A stretch of 64,000 bases of DNA from Chitinophaga sp. MM2321 (GTDB lineage: Bacteria > Bacteroidota > Bacteroidia > Chitinophagales > Chitinophagaceae): NCBI RefSeq assembly GCF_964033635.1, contig NZ_OZ035533.1, positions 744,001 to 808,000 of the forward strand, written 5' to 3'. Made by a program: the position numbers and the translations under genes. Each line of letters opens with the position of its first letter. Position 1 is the first letter of the stretch. Positions 1-8,914 of the stretch are shown piece after piece. The notes below the pieces were generated by a model that was not told the DNA's origin, ran no database searches, and saw only the letters and a program-made list of their open reading frames with translations.

Positions 1-1
1 T

Positions 2-1630
2 TACCCCGACCTGTGGCTGGAACCAGCGAAGAAACCTACCGCCGTCATCAGCATCGATGCTTCGGTGAAAAAGCCGGTAAGGATGAGCTTCGGATTCAAT
101 GAATATGTGATCGCCGCCACACCTTATCACCGTTTTAATGAAGCGCCTTATGTAGAAACGATGAAAGAATCCGGCGCTAATATCATGCGCTTTCCCGGAG
201 GTACCATCGCTAACTGGTATGACTGGAAGAACGATGATTTCATGACGGAGGACATCAAGAAAATAGTGCCCGAAGATATGGTCAAAAGAGAAGCCCATAA
301 AACAGAAGAGGATTATCAGGAGACGCTGAAAAAATTCAGGGATAACTATTTGGACGAGTACATTAGTAAAGGTACCCGCAGTAAAGAAGTGAGAGGTAAA
401 TACGGTTACGAAGATTTTCGCGATATGTCTGCTCAGATAGGCGCTGATATCTATTATGTGGGTAACGTGTCGTTTGCGCCAGGCGGTAAAAATCCGGCGG
501 ATCATCTGGTAGACTGGATGCAACACCTGAAAGGACGTGGCCTGACCGTGAAATACCTGGAACTCGGTAATGAACTCATCGGTCCCCACGGATCTAAGAA
601 CACACAAGCCATTCCAAACCAGATGTATGACCTGGATAGATACATGGCTACCTGTCAGGATATTTCCAAACGGGTGAAGAAGATATTTCCGCAGGTTAAA
701 ATCGGCATTCTCGCGGATGGCCTTGGTAATAAATTAGGCGGAAGCGAAATAGACCTGATTTGTAGAAAAATTAATGATAACTATCCCCGAGATTTCTATG
801 ATGCCATCATCATACACAGCTATTTAAGAACGACTGACCGTAACGCCGAAGGCCCACAGTTCAGAAAGGATAAAATATTTGCATTGTCAAAAAAAATCGT
901 TGAGTTTTCTGTTAATCACTGGAAAACAGTATTCCCCGGTAAGGAAATCTGGATGACGGAAACCGGATATATCGCAGGTACGCCGGATGATGAGAAAAAT
1001 TTCACCACGAATATGTTTACGGCAATGCTGGAAGCAGACTACTTTCTAAGATGGACCGATCACGATGATGCCGTTACTTCTTACATTAAATTCTATTCTA
1101 TATCTACTACCCCCTATATAAAAAGTTCCAGATTCTGGAAAGATAACAGCATTGTAAACACACCGGTAGGTTATGCCTACTCATTGGTTGCAGGCGCCGT
1201 GAAAAACGCTTCCGACAGACTTACCACCACGGTTAAAAATAACGGCAGCTACACCATGAAAACAGCCGCGTGGATACAAAACAAAGACGGGCAGGGTAAG
1301 CTGATCCCAGGAAAAGGTGAAGCAAAAGTAATTGACGTAGACGTGGATTATATCACCGCCTCCTCGTTCCTTTCCAAAGATGGCAATACCCTCTATGTTC
1401 CTTTTGTTAATAAAAGTCAGGCAGCAAGGGATATTAAGCTGGCTATTGCAGGGGTAACGCTAAAAGGTGCAACGGCGGAGTTGCAGCATATCTCCGGTCC
1501 GCTGTTTGGCAGGAATACGGTTAAAGAACCTGCTCACATCGTACCTGTTACCACGAAAGTGGCTGTTAACGGTAACATAAAAGTACCTGCATATGCTGTT
1601 GGCGTGATTAAAATCAGTATCAAAAAGTAA
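2..1630 (+). CDS. Clan-A-type glycoside hydrolase, 3' part (5' end outside window)
   Basis: The reading frame is open from base 2, and the codons before the first GTG (65) already match residues of the next gene, so this is the 3' part of a longer gene. It looks like a TIM-barrel retaining glycosidase: an RFPGGTIANW segment typical of GH51/GH79/GH39-like enzymes, LELGNE (expected acid/base Glu after Asn) and WMTETGY (expected nucleophile Glu). A C-terminal beta domain follows and ends in ISIKK. It is a close tandem paralogue of 1669-3744, and two sulfatases follow, so a sulfated polysaccharide is the likely substrate. The exact GH family and substrate cannot be decided from sequence alone. 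The N-terminal signal and carboxypeptidase-regulatory-like domain presumably lie upstream of the window. Confidence 0.8.
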   Translation, partial: YPDLWLEPAKKPTAVISIDASVKKPVRMSFGFNEYVIAATPYHRFNEAPYVETMKESGANIMRFPGGTIANWYDWKNDDFMTEDIKKIVPEDMVKREAHKTEEDYQETLKKFRDNYLDEYISKGTRSKEVRGKYGYEDFRDMSAQIGADIYYVGNVSFAPGGKNPADHLVDWMQHLKGRGLTVKYLELGNELIGPHGSKNTQAIPNQMYDLDRYMATCQDISKRVKKIFPQVKIGILADGLGNKLGGSEIDLICRKINDNYPRDFYDAIIIHSYLRTTDRNAEGPQFRKDKIFALSKKIVEFSVNHWKTVFPGKEIWMTETGYIAGTPDDEKNFTTNMFTAMLEADYFLRWTDHDDAVTSYIKFYSISTTPYIKSSRFWKDNSIVNTPVGYAYSLVAGAVKNASDRLTTTVKNNGSYTMKTAAWIQNKDGQGKLIPGKGEAKVIDVDVDYITASSFLSKDGNTLYVPFVNKSQAARDIKLAIAGVTLKGATAELQHISGPLFGRNTVKEPAHIVPVTTKVAVNGNIKVPAYAVGVIKISIKK

Positions 1631-1668
1631 GGGAAATGGATTGCTCAGGCGCAATAAATATTTAGCAA

Positions 1669-3744
1669 ATGAAAAAGAAATATATCGGCGCTTCTTTCTT
1701 CGGAAAGGCTGGCAATAAAATTATAGGCAGAATAAAAATCCTGGCTATCACGGCGGCTGTTGCAATGGCAACCAGTCCGACACATGCCAGTCAAAGATCT
1801 GGCGTGCATGCAAATGCTATGAAGGTTATGGTGGAAGATACATCACCAGGCGGAAGCCAAGTGAGTGTAAACAGTATCGCTGGAAAAGTAACAACCGGCG
1901 ACCTTAAACCAATAGCAGGTGTAACCATTAAAATATTCAAGACTGCTGATACCCGAAGGGTATCGCCGCTTCAAAGTCTTAAAACAGATAATAAAGGCGT
2001 CTATAACATTAATGCTTCGAACCTCAGCGGTGATTACATCGTACAGGCGTCAAAAGGGAGTTTTTTAACAAAGGAGCTGGAAATAAAAATAGGAAAAGAT
2101 GTCATTACTTATCCTGATATATGGCTGGAACCTGCGAAAAAACCTGCGGCTGTTATAAGTATTGACGCATCGGCAAGAAAGCCGGTAAAGATGAACTTTG
2201 GATTTAATGAGTATGTTATTACTTCCACACCTCATCACCGTTTCAATGAAGCACCCTATGTGAAAATGATGAAGGAATCCGGCGCTACTATCACGAGATT
2301 CCCCGGAGGTACTATCGCTAACTGGTATGACTGGAAGAACGATGATTTCATGACGGAGGAAATTAAGAAGATTGTTCCCGAAGACATGGTCAAAAGAGAG
2401 GATTACAAAACAGAGGAGGAGTACAGAGTATCGGTTAATAAATTCAGAGATAGTTATTTACAGGAGTATATACATAAAGGCACCAGAAGTACGGAAGTGA
2501 GGGGCAAGTATGGCTATGAAGATTTTCTGAACTACTCCAATCAGTTAGGCGCGGATATCTATTATGTGGGTAACGTGTCATTTGCGCCAGCGGGTAAAAC
2601 TCCAGCTGACCATCTGGTGGACTGGATGCAGCACCTGAAAGACAGGGGACTAACGGTAAAGTACCTGGAATTGGGGAATGAACTTATTGGCCCTAAGGGA
2701 GCTGAAAATGTGCAGGGAATCCCCCACCAGTTGTATAATATTGATAAATACATGGCAACCTGCGAAGGTATTTCACGCCGGGTTAAAAAAATATTCCCCC
2801 AGGTTAAAATAGGTATCCTTGCGTACATGATCGATAAGCAATTACGTGGAGAGGACGTGGATCTGCTATGTAGAAGAATCAGTGATAATTATCCGCGGGA
2901 TTTTTATGATGCAATTATTATTCACAGTTACTTAAGAACCTCTGACCGTAATCTTGAAGGTCCGCAATTCAGAAAGGATAAGATATTCGCCATATCAAAG
3001 AAAACAGTTGAAGCATCTATTGGCCAATGGAAAGCCATTTTCCCAGGGAAGGAAGTTTGGATGACAGAAACCGGCTATATCTCCGGTATCGGAAAACAAG
3101 CGGATGAAAAAAACTTCACTAATAATTTGTTTACAGGGATAGTGGAGGCAGACTATTATTTAAGATGGGCGGATAACGATGATGTAACCACTTCCTATAT
3201 TAAGTTTTATTCTATTTCACCCACTCCGTCCATTAAAAGCTCCAGGTTCTGGAAAGGAAACATACCTGTAAACAGCCCTGTTGGTCATGCATATTCGCTG
3301 GTAGCAGGCGCTGTGAAGAACTCTGCTGAGAGGCTGGCAACAACGGTTAAAAACAACGGCGGGTACATCGTTAAAACAGCCACGTGGATCCAGGATAAGG
3401 ATAATAAAGGAAATCTGGTACCAGGACAAGGTGCAACAAAAGTAATTGACGTAGATGTAGACTACATCACGGCATTTTCTTATCTCTCAAAAGATGGTAA
3501 AACGATCTACGTACCTTTTATTAATAAAAGCCAGGCAGCGCGGGATATCAGGATTGACATCAAAGGAGTATCGCTTCAGGGAGCAACTGCGGAGCTGAGT
3601 CATATTTCCGGTTCGTTGTATGCCAAAAATACGGTGGAAGCACCTGATAATGTGGTGCCTGTTACATCTAAAGTAGCTGTCAATAACGCTATAAATGTAC
3701 CTGCATACGCTGTTGGGGTGATCAAAATCAGTATTAAAAAGTAA
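1669..3744 (+). CDS. Secreted clan-A-type glycoside hydrolase with N-terminal CarboxypepD_reg-like domain
   Basis: A 691-residue exported protein. A basic N-terminus and a hydrophobic stretch (about residues 22-37, ending THAS) look like a signal peptide. Residues about 65-160 resemble a carboxypeptidase-regulatory-like beta-sandwich (ISGKVTTGDLKPIAGVTIKI). The rest is a TIM-barrel glycosidase with RFPGGTIANW, LELGNE (Glu338, predicted acid/base) and WMTETGY (Glu467, predicted nucleophile), then a beta C-domain. It lies 38 nt downstream of its truncated paralogue and 38 nt upstream of a sulfatase, so the four genes are probably one operon for a sulfated glycan. Family candidates are GH51-, GH79- or GH39-like. 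Specificity is unknown. Confidence 0.82.
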   Translation: MKKKYIGASFFGKAGNKIIGRIKILAITAAVAMATSPTHASQRSGVHANAMKVMVEDTSPGGSQVSVNSIAGKVTTGDLKPIAGVTIKIFKTADTRRVSPLQSLKTDNKGVYNINASNLSGDYIVQASKGSFLTKELEIKIGKDVITYPDIWLEPAKKPAAVISIDASARKPVKMNFGFNEYVITSTPHHRFNEAPYVKMMKESGATITRFPGGTIANWYDWKNDDFMTEEIKKIVPEDMVKREDYKTEEEYRVSVNKFRDSYLQEYIHKGTRSTEVRGKYGYEDFLNYSNQLGADIYYVGNVSFAPAGKTPADHLVDWMQHLKDRGLTVKYLELGNELIGPKGAENVQGIPHQLYNIDKYMATCEGISRRVKKIFPQVKIGILAYMIDKQLRGEDVDLLCRRISDNYPRDFYDAIIIHSYLRTSDRNLEGPQFRKDKIFAISKKTVEASIGQWKAIFPGKEVWMTETGYISGIGKQADEKNFTNNLFTGIVEADYYLRWADNDDVTTSYIKFYSISPTPSIKSSRFWKGNIPVNSPVGHAYSLVAGAVKNSAERLATTVKNNGGYIVKTATWIQDKDNKGNLVPGQGATKVIDVDVDYITAFSYLSKDGKTIYVPFINKSQAARDIRIDIKGVSLQGATAELSHISGSLYAKNTVEAPDNVVPVTSKVAVNNAINVPAYAVGVIKISIKK

Positions 3745-3782
3745 ACGGAATTGATTTATAACCGCATAGTTTATACACGAAA

Positions 3783-5309
3783 ATGAAAAGAATGAAATTG
3801 GTTGTTTTAGGGATGTTGATGATGTCATGTGTTGCACTCAGCGCGCAGCAGCGACCCAATATTATTTTGTTTCTGGTAGATGATATGGGGTGGCAGGATA
3901 CATCAGTTCCGTTTTGGGACAGTATTACACCGGCAAACAGAAAATTCCATACCCCTAATATGGAAAAGTTGGCAAAACAATCGATGAAGTTCACGAATGC
4001 ATACGCAAATACCGTCTGCACGCCATCACGTGTAAGCCTGATGTCGGGTATGAACGCTTCCCGTCACCGTGTTACCAACTGGATTTCGGGTAAAGATAAA
4101 TCGACAGACCAGGAAGATCTTGTGCTGAATAGTCCCGCATGGAATCTGAATGGCCTTAGTCCTGTAAAAGGAATAAACAGCACTGTACATGTTACTGCAT
4201 TACCGCAGGTGCTGAAAAGCGCGGGATACCGCACTATTCAATGCGGTAAAGGACACTTTGGCACTGCCGGTACACCCGGCGCCGATCCTTTGACAATGGG
4301 GTTTGAGGTTAATATTGGAGGCGGGGCGCTAGGGAGCCCCGCTTCTTATTTAGGAGAGGAAAACTATGGCAACGTTCCCGGTAAAACCAATCTGCGCGCT
4401 GTACCGGGCCTGGAAAAATATTGGGGTACGTCTACCTTTCTTACGGACGCCCTTACTTCAGAAGCTACCCATGAAATGGATATAGCATTGGAGAAAAAAC
4501 AACCTTTCTTTTTGTATATGTCGCATTTTGCGATCCATATTCCTTTTGATAAGGATCCCCGGTATTTTGATAAGTATAGAAAAATGGGATTGGACAACGC
4601 AGAAGCGGCCTATGCGGCATTGGTGGAAGGAATGGACGCCAGTCTGGGAACCTTAATGCAATATGTAGCAGACCGCCATCTTACTGAAAACACCATCATT
4701 ATTTTCATGTCAGATAATGGCGGATTGAGTAACCCTCCCCGCAGCGGAAAAGCGAATACGCAAAATTATCCGCTGCGTAGCGGAAAAGGTTCTTTGTATG
4801 AAGGTGGTATCCGCGAACCCATGATGGTGCAATGGCCAGGTGTAACAGCACCCGGCACCACCACCCGGCAATATGTATGTATAGACGATTTTTTTCCCAC
4901 CATTCTTGAAATGGCAAAAGTGAAACACTATAAAACGGTGCAGAAAATTGATGGTAAAAGTTTTGTACCGGTATTGAAAGACCCTTTGTATACGGATACA
5001 ACAAGAGCATTGGTATGGAATTTCCCCAACAACCGGTCTAACAACTGGGGCTACGCCTGGGTGAGCGCTGTTCGCCAGGGAGATTGGAAAGCGCTCTATT
5101 TTCAAAAAACGGGCAAAATAGAATTGTACAACTTGAAAAATGATATAGGAGAACAACAGGATTTATCCGCTGTTCATCCGCAGAAAGCTATTCAAATGGC
5201 AAAGCTGCTGACCGAAAAACTGAAGTCATATAACGCGCAATTGCCTGTTGTTAAACAAACAGGGAAAACCGTTAAGTGGCCGGATGAAGTGAACATACAG
5301 CAGCGCTAA
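3783..5309 (+). CDS. Sulfatase (S1, formylglycine-dependent), secreted
   Basis: A 508-residue type I sulfatase that would hydrolyse sulfate esters. It has a signal peptide (residues 1-21, ending ALSAQ). NIILFLVDDMGW supplies metal ligands Asp33/Asp34. CTPSR at 79-83 is the C-x-P-x-R formylglycine motif, with Cys79 as the modified residue. A late MSDNGG motif supplies further metal ligands. The usual GKWHxG motif appears as GKGHFG, a Trp-to-Gly change near the sulfate-binding Lys/His. It sits between two glycosidases and a second sulfatase with gaps of 38 and 9 nt, consistent with an operon. The maturase that makes formylglycine is not in the window. Confidence 0.93.
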   Translation: MKRMKLVVLGMLMMSCVALSAQQRPNIILFLVDDMGWQDTSVPFWDSITPANRKFHTPNMEKLAKQSMKFTNAYANTVCTPSRVSLMSGMNASRHRVTNWISGKDKSTDQEDLVLNSPAWNLNGLSPVKGINSTVHVTALPQVLKSAGYRTIQCGKGHFGTAGTPGADPLTMGFEVNIGGGALGSPASYLGEENYGNVPGKTNLRAVPGLEKYWGTSTFLTDALTSEATHEMDIALEKKQPFFLYMSHFAIHIPFDKDPRYFDKYRKMGLDNAEAAYAALVEGMDASLGTLMQYVADRHLTENTIIIFMSDNGGLSNPPRSGKANTQNYPLRSGKGSLYEGGIREPMMVQWPGVTAPGTTTRQYVCIDDFFPTILEMAKVKHYKTVQKIDGKSFVPVLKDPLYTDTTRALVWNFPNNRSNNWGYAWVSAVRQGDWKALYFQKTGKIELYNLKNDIGEQQDLSAVHPQKAIQMAKLLTEKLKSYNAQLPVVKQTGKTVKWPDEVNIQQR

Positions 5310-5318
5310 AATATTTTT

Positions 5319-6860
5319 ATGAATTATACCTTGAAGCCTTTCTATTTTCTGGTAATAATATGGGCAATAATTGCCTCTTCCTGTACACAGAAGGAGCAAC
5401 CATCCAAACCCAATATTATCATTATGTACGCCGATGATTTAGGATACGGTGATGTAGGATGCTATGGCGCCACGCGTGTAAAAACGCCGCACATCGATCA
5501 GCTGGCCAGTAATGGTTTAGTGTTTACAGATGCACATTGTACGGCTGCCACCTGCACGCCCTCCCGGTTTTCAATGCTGACCGGTAGTTACGCCTTCAGG
5601 AATAATGCCGCTATACTTCCCGGAGACGCACCTTTGTTAATCAGACCCGGTACGCCTACTTTGCCCGGTATGTTACAGCAAGCGGGATACACCACCGCTG
5701 TAATAGGGAAATGGCACCTGGGTTTAGGAGATGGGACTATAGACTGGAACGGTGATATTAGTCCGGGGCCGCTTGAAATCGGCTTCGATTATTCCTTTCT
5801 GGTGCCGGCAACATTGGATCGGGTTCCTTGCGTGTTTGTAGAAAACCGCCGGGTTTTTAATCTGGATCCTGCAGATCCTATTGAAGTAAATTATGACCAT
5901 AAAATTGGAAGTGAACCCACAGGCTTGGAGTCTCCGGGCTTACTGAAAGTAAGGGCAGATACCCAGCATAGCAACACCATCATTAACGGTATTAGTAGGA
6001 TAGGGTATACGTCAGGTGGTAAATCTGCGTGGTGGAAAGATGAGGAAATCGCAACGGTGCTGGTAAACCAGACGAAAGCATTTCTACATGAAAACAAAGA
6101 CAACCCTTTTTTCCTTTTTTTATCTTATACGGATATACATGTACCACGTGAACCTCATCCCAGGTTTAAAGGAGCAACTACCATGGGGCGTCGGGGAGAT
6201 GCCATCGCCCAGATGGACTGGACAACAGGTGAAGTGATGAAGATGCTGGATAAGCTTGGGTTAACCCACAACACCCTGGTTATTTTTACCAGCGATAATG
6301 GCCCTGTTTTAGATGATGGGTATGAGGATGAATCGGCGAAGCTGGTAGGGGATCATAAACCTGCGGGGCCGTTTAAAGGAGGTAAATACAGCGCCTATGA
6401 AGGAGGGACCCGCGTACCTACTATCGTGTCCTGGCCCGCAAAAATAAAACCAGGCATCAGCAATTCGTTAGTCAACCAGGTTGATTTTTATGCGTCGTTT
6501 GCGGCATTGACCGGGCAGCCATTAAATGAACAGGAAGCGCCGGATAGCTATAACATGCTGCCTGCTTTGTTGGGTCAATCGCTGGTCGGGCGGCAAACAA
6601 TGTTGGAAGAATCTTTTACTTTAGCATTGCGCAATAACAACTGGAAATTTATAGCACCACAAACAAAAGGAACACCTGCATGGCTTAAAGATAAGGATGT
6701 TGAAACGGGACTGACAACAACAGATCAATTATTTGAATTGGAAAGTGATAAAGGAGAGGTCAAGAATGTAATAGATAAATATCCGGAGGTGGCAGAAAAA
6801 ATGAAGAAGATGCTGAAAGATATAGAAATGCGTGGAACGCGGCCCGGATATAAGAATTAA
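5319..6860 (+). CDS. Sulfatase (S1, arylsulfatase-like), lipoprotein
   Basis: A 513-residue type I sulfatase, probably a lipoprotein: the N-terminal hydrophobic segment ends in a lipobox-like IASSC with Cys22. NIIIMYADDLGYGDVGCYG carries metal ligands Asp39/Asp40. CTPSR (79-83) is the formylglycine site, Cys79. GKWHLG and TSDNGP are the other standard motifs. It starts 9 nt after the preceding sulfatase stop, so the two are probably co-transcribed. The two sulfatases differ clearly and may remove different sulfate groups from the same glycan. The gene ends facing the sigma factor on the other strand with only 19 nt between stop codons. Confidence 0.94.
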   Translation: MNYTLKPFYFLVIIWAIIASSCTQKEQPSKPNIIIMYADDLGYGDVGCYGATRVKTPHIDQLASNGLVFTDAHCTAATCTPSRFSMLTGSYAFRNNAAILPGDAPLLIRPGTPTLPGMLQQAGYTTAVIGKWHLGLGDGTIDWNGDISPGPLEIGFDYSFLVPATLDRVPCVFVENRRVFNLDPADPIEVNYDHKIGSEPTGLESPGLLKVRADTQHSNTIINGISRIGYTSGGKSAWWKDEEIATVLVNQTKAFLHENKDNPFFLFLSYTDIHVPREPHPRFKGATTMGRRGDAIAQMDWTTGEVMKMLDKLGLTHNTLVIFTSDNGPVLDDGYEDESAKLVGDHKPAGPFKGGKYSAYEGGTRVPTIVSWPAKIKPGISNSLVNQVDFYASFAALTGQPLNEQEAPDSYNMLPALLGQSLVGRQTMLEESFTLALRNNNWKFIAPQTKGTPAWLKDKDVETGLTTTDQLFELESDKGEVKNVIDKYPEVAEKMKKMLKDIEMRGTRPGYKN

Positions 6861-6879
6861 GATTTTTTTTGATTATAAG

Positions 6880-7506
6880 CTAAATGTTTGAGCTAAAAAG
6901 GAAGAATATAATACCTGTCATCATGTCTAAATAAAGGGTACAAAAGGAGCGGATATTTTTCATAGCCTGTGCAAGATGAAACTTGACGGTTTCTGGTTGG
7001 AGATGAAGGAAATCAGCAGCTTCCTCCCTTTTTAACCCCTGTTCCTTCATTAATTGATATACTTGTTTTTGCTGTTTGGGTAACCTGTCAATAGCCCGTT
7101 GCAATAATGAGCTATATTCTTTCTCCATTATATAGTCTTCCGTATCATTGTGAGCCAGGGATGGATTATTATCAGTAAGTAAGGCGATCTTATAATTTTT
7201 GGAAATCTGTTTTAATATTTTATAAACATCATTCCGTGTAATGGTGAAAAGATAAGCCCTGAAATTCTGTATCTCACCCAGTGATGATCGCTTTAGCCAG
7301 ATTTTCAAGAACACATCTTCCACTATTTCTTCGGCTAAAGTATTGGAACGTGTAAGCTTTAAAGCAATGCTGTAGATTTTATCCCGGTAATGCTCAAATA
7401 ATTTTGCAAAAGCATTCTCATCACCTTGTGATATAAGATGTATCAACACTGCTTCGTTATACAAAGTATCAGGAATCAACGTGGAATCTGTTAATGTTAA
7501 GTGCAT
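6880..7506 (-). CDS. ECF-type RNA polymerase sigma-70 factor
   Basis: A 208-residue sigma factor, counting from the ATG at 7506; a TTG 11 codons upstream is less likely. Region 2 is seen as DENAFAKLFEHYRDKIYSIA and EEIVEDVFLKIW, and region 4 as LPKQQKQVYQLMKEQG followed by a helix-turn-helix (REEAADFLHLQPETVKFHL). The arrangement is that of Bacteroidota FecI-like ECF factors, which usually drive SusC/SusD or stress regulons with a FecR anti-sigma. No anti-sigma gene is adjacent here. The last ~20 residues are strongly hydrophobic (MMTGIIFFLF). It is convergent with the sulfatase cluster, which it may or may not control. Confidence 0.9.
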   Translation of the reverse strand: MHLTLTDSTLIPDTLYNEAVLIHLISQGDENAFAKLFEHYRDKIYSIALKLTRSNTLAEEIVEDVFLKIWLKRSSLGEIQNFRAYLFTITRNDVYKILKQISKNYKIALLTDNNPSLAHNDTEDYIMEKEYSSLLQRAIDRLPKQQKQVYQLMKEQGLKREEAADFLHLQPETVKFHLAQAMKNIRSFCTLYLDMMTGIIFFLFSSNI

Positions 7507-7589
7507 TTCAAATCTAAGTAAAATGAATTGATTAAACAAGGGATCACGGTATGTTTTTCATTCATTTTCCACTATTACGGGAAAACAGA

Positions 7590-7623
7590 AAAGCCGCATA
7601 AATCATTCGATTTATGCGGCTTT
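7590..7623 (-). terminator. Terminator of tRNA-Asp copy 1
   Basis: Perfect inverted repeat with 15-bp arms (7590-7604 and 7609-7623) and a 4-nt loop. It lies 13 nt past the tRNA 3' end on the minus strand and contains the GCCGCAT/ATGCGGC core. It separates the tRNA from the sigma factor gene. A degenerate copy follows the second tRNA-Asp. Confidence 0.85.
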
Positions 7624-7636
7624 AACTTTAAGCTTG

Positions 7637-7710
7637 CGGACCAGACGAGACTCGAACTCGCGACCTCCGCCGTGACAGGGCGGCGTTCTAACCAACTGAA
7701 CTACTGATCC
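7637..7710 (-). tRNA. tRNA-Asp (GTC), copy 1
   Basis: Cloverleaf on the minus strand: acceptor GGATCAG pairs with CTGGTCC (one T-G), D-arm contains AGTTCAGTTGGTTAGAAC, anticodon stem CCGCC/GGCGG encloses loop CTGTCAC with anticodon GTC, and the T-arm contains GTTCGAGTC. It is 74 nt with discriminator G, and CCA is not encoded. It is identical to the copy at 8915-8988. Confidence 0.97.
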
Positions 7711-7759
7711 TCGCTACGGGCGGGCTTTTCAGCCGTACTGTTATCCCCGTTTCGGGTTG

Positions 7760-7792
7760 CAAATATAGAAATAATTATTTCAATCAACCAAA
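7760..7792 (-). promoter_or_regulatory. Promoter of tRNA-Asp copy 1 (Bacteroidota consensus)
   Basis: On the minus strand TTTG (7789-7792) is followed by 21 nt and then TATATTTG (7760-7767), fitting the Bacteroidota primary sigma consensus TTTG / ~20 nt / TAnnTTTG. Transcription would begin near 7753, about 45 nt before the mature tRNA. Confidence 0.7.
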
Positions 7793-7914
7793 TATTTCCC
7801 CGATTAAATTAAAATTTTTTTTTTATAGCCAGGCTGATCGTTCACTTTTAAATAATATTTTTCGCTCTTTTGTATACCGGCATATTTTATTCCTGTTACC
7901 TGAAATAATATGTC

Positions 7915-7979
7915 AACGAGGGCGAAATTTACCCATGAAGTAAAAACGAGGGCGAAAATTCGCTATATTAACCCTCGTT
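7915..7979. promoter_or_regulatory. Iterated operator-like repeats upstream of the fic remnant
   Basis: AACGAGGGCGAAA occurs twice as a direct repeat (7915-7927 and 7945-7957, 30 bp apart, about three helical turns). An inverted AACCCTCGTT lies at 7970-7979. The second copy also contains GCGAA-AA-TTCGC. The array ends about 25 bp before the fic remnant start, where an autoregulatory binding site would be expected. Function is inferred from layout only. Confidence 0.45.
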
Positions 7980-8004
7980 CTTCTTTTGAGAACGTCAATT
8001 ACTC

Positions 8005-8859
8005 ATGTTAAAAAAGGGGATGGCTTACAATCCGGAGATTCCTTATAATGATTTGCCTTTATTACCACCCAAAGGTGTAATAGAGGATATCACTATTCTT
8101 AAAAAAAACATAGCTGCGAGCCGGGCTTTATCAGAACTTAAAGAGGCAATAACCATATTGAGAATATCATTACTACGCAAGATGAGTTATTCAGGGCTTC
8201 TATCATTGAAAAGATGAGCAGCTCCTCAGCTACTAAGGAAGTTATTCATTATAGAAATGCGCTTTGGTATGGAATAAAGGAGATTGAAAGGAAACCAATA
8301 CTGACCACCAATCTTTTTATTGCTATTATGCAAATTATAAAAGAGAATAAATCAGGAACCCGCAATGTACCTGGGATGCAATTGAAAAATCCGGTAACAG
8401 AAAAGGTTATTTACACCAGCATTGTATTTAAGTGATTATATTATCAGACATAAAAGTGCTTATTATATAAATTTAAGAAAGGTAACGGAAGAAGGCAACT
8501 GGTCGGAATGGATCTTATATATGTTAGATATGGTAGAACAAACAGCATTAAAAGGTCGTAATCAGATCATTGAAATCGAAAAGCTGATAGAACAGATGAG
8601 CGCAGAGATTCAGGAAAAACTACCCAAATTATACTCCAAAGACCTGGTAGAAGCACTTTTTAAATTACCATATACCAAACGCTCACAGCTGGGAATGGCG
8701 GGCCTTGGGAGCCTTAAAACCGTTGGAAGCTATTTAAAAGCATTGGAAAATGAAGGTTTTCTGAAAAGTGAACAAGTTGGGAAAGAGAAACTGTATGTAA
8801 ATTATAAATTGTTGCAGATCCTGAAAAATAAAGGGGGAAGTATGGGGAAATACCCTTAA
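8005..8859 (+). pseudogene. Fic family protein, decayed: internal deletions remove the catalytic motif
   Basis: Three frame segments together resemble one Fic (AMP-transferase/DOC) protein of ~370 residues. Segment 1 (8005 to ~8153) has the N-terminal signature [14 protein letters not shown] and SRALSELKE. The frame then shifts, and segment 2 (~8154-8415) starts [15 protein letters not shown] and contains NALWYG, RNVPG and VIYT. It shifts again to segment 3 (~8416-8859), PALYLSDYIIRHKSAYY through a C-terminal winged-helix-like region (LPYTKRSQLGMAGLGSLKTV). Compared with the family, about 20 residues are missing at the first junction. Around 90 are missing at the second, including the whole HPFxDGNGRxxR loop. 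It should therefore be enzymatically dead. It lies between the two tRNA-Asp genes, on the opposite strand. Confidence 0.85.
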
Positions 8860-8867
8860 AAACAAGA

Positions 8868-8899
8868 AAGCCGCACCAATCTTACGATTTATGCGGCTT
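8868..8899 (-). terminator. Terminator of tRNA-Asp copy 2 (partly decayed copy)
   Basis: AAGCCGCA (8868-8875) pairs with TGCGGCTT (8892-8899). The inner part of the left arm differs from the terminator of tRNA copy 1, so the hairpin is shorter. It begins 8 nt after the fic remnant stop. Confidence 0.65.
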
Positions 8900-8914
8900 A
8901 AACTTTAAAGCTTG

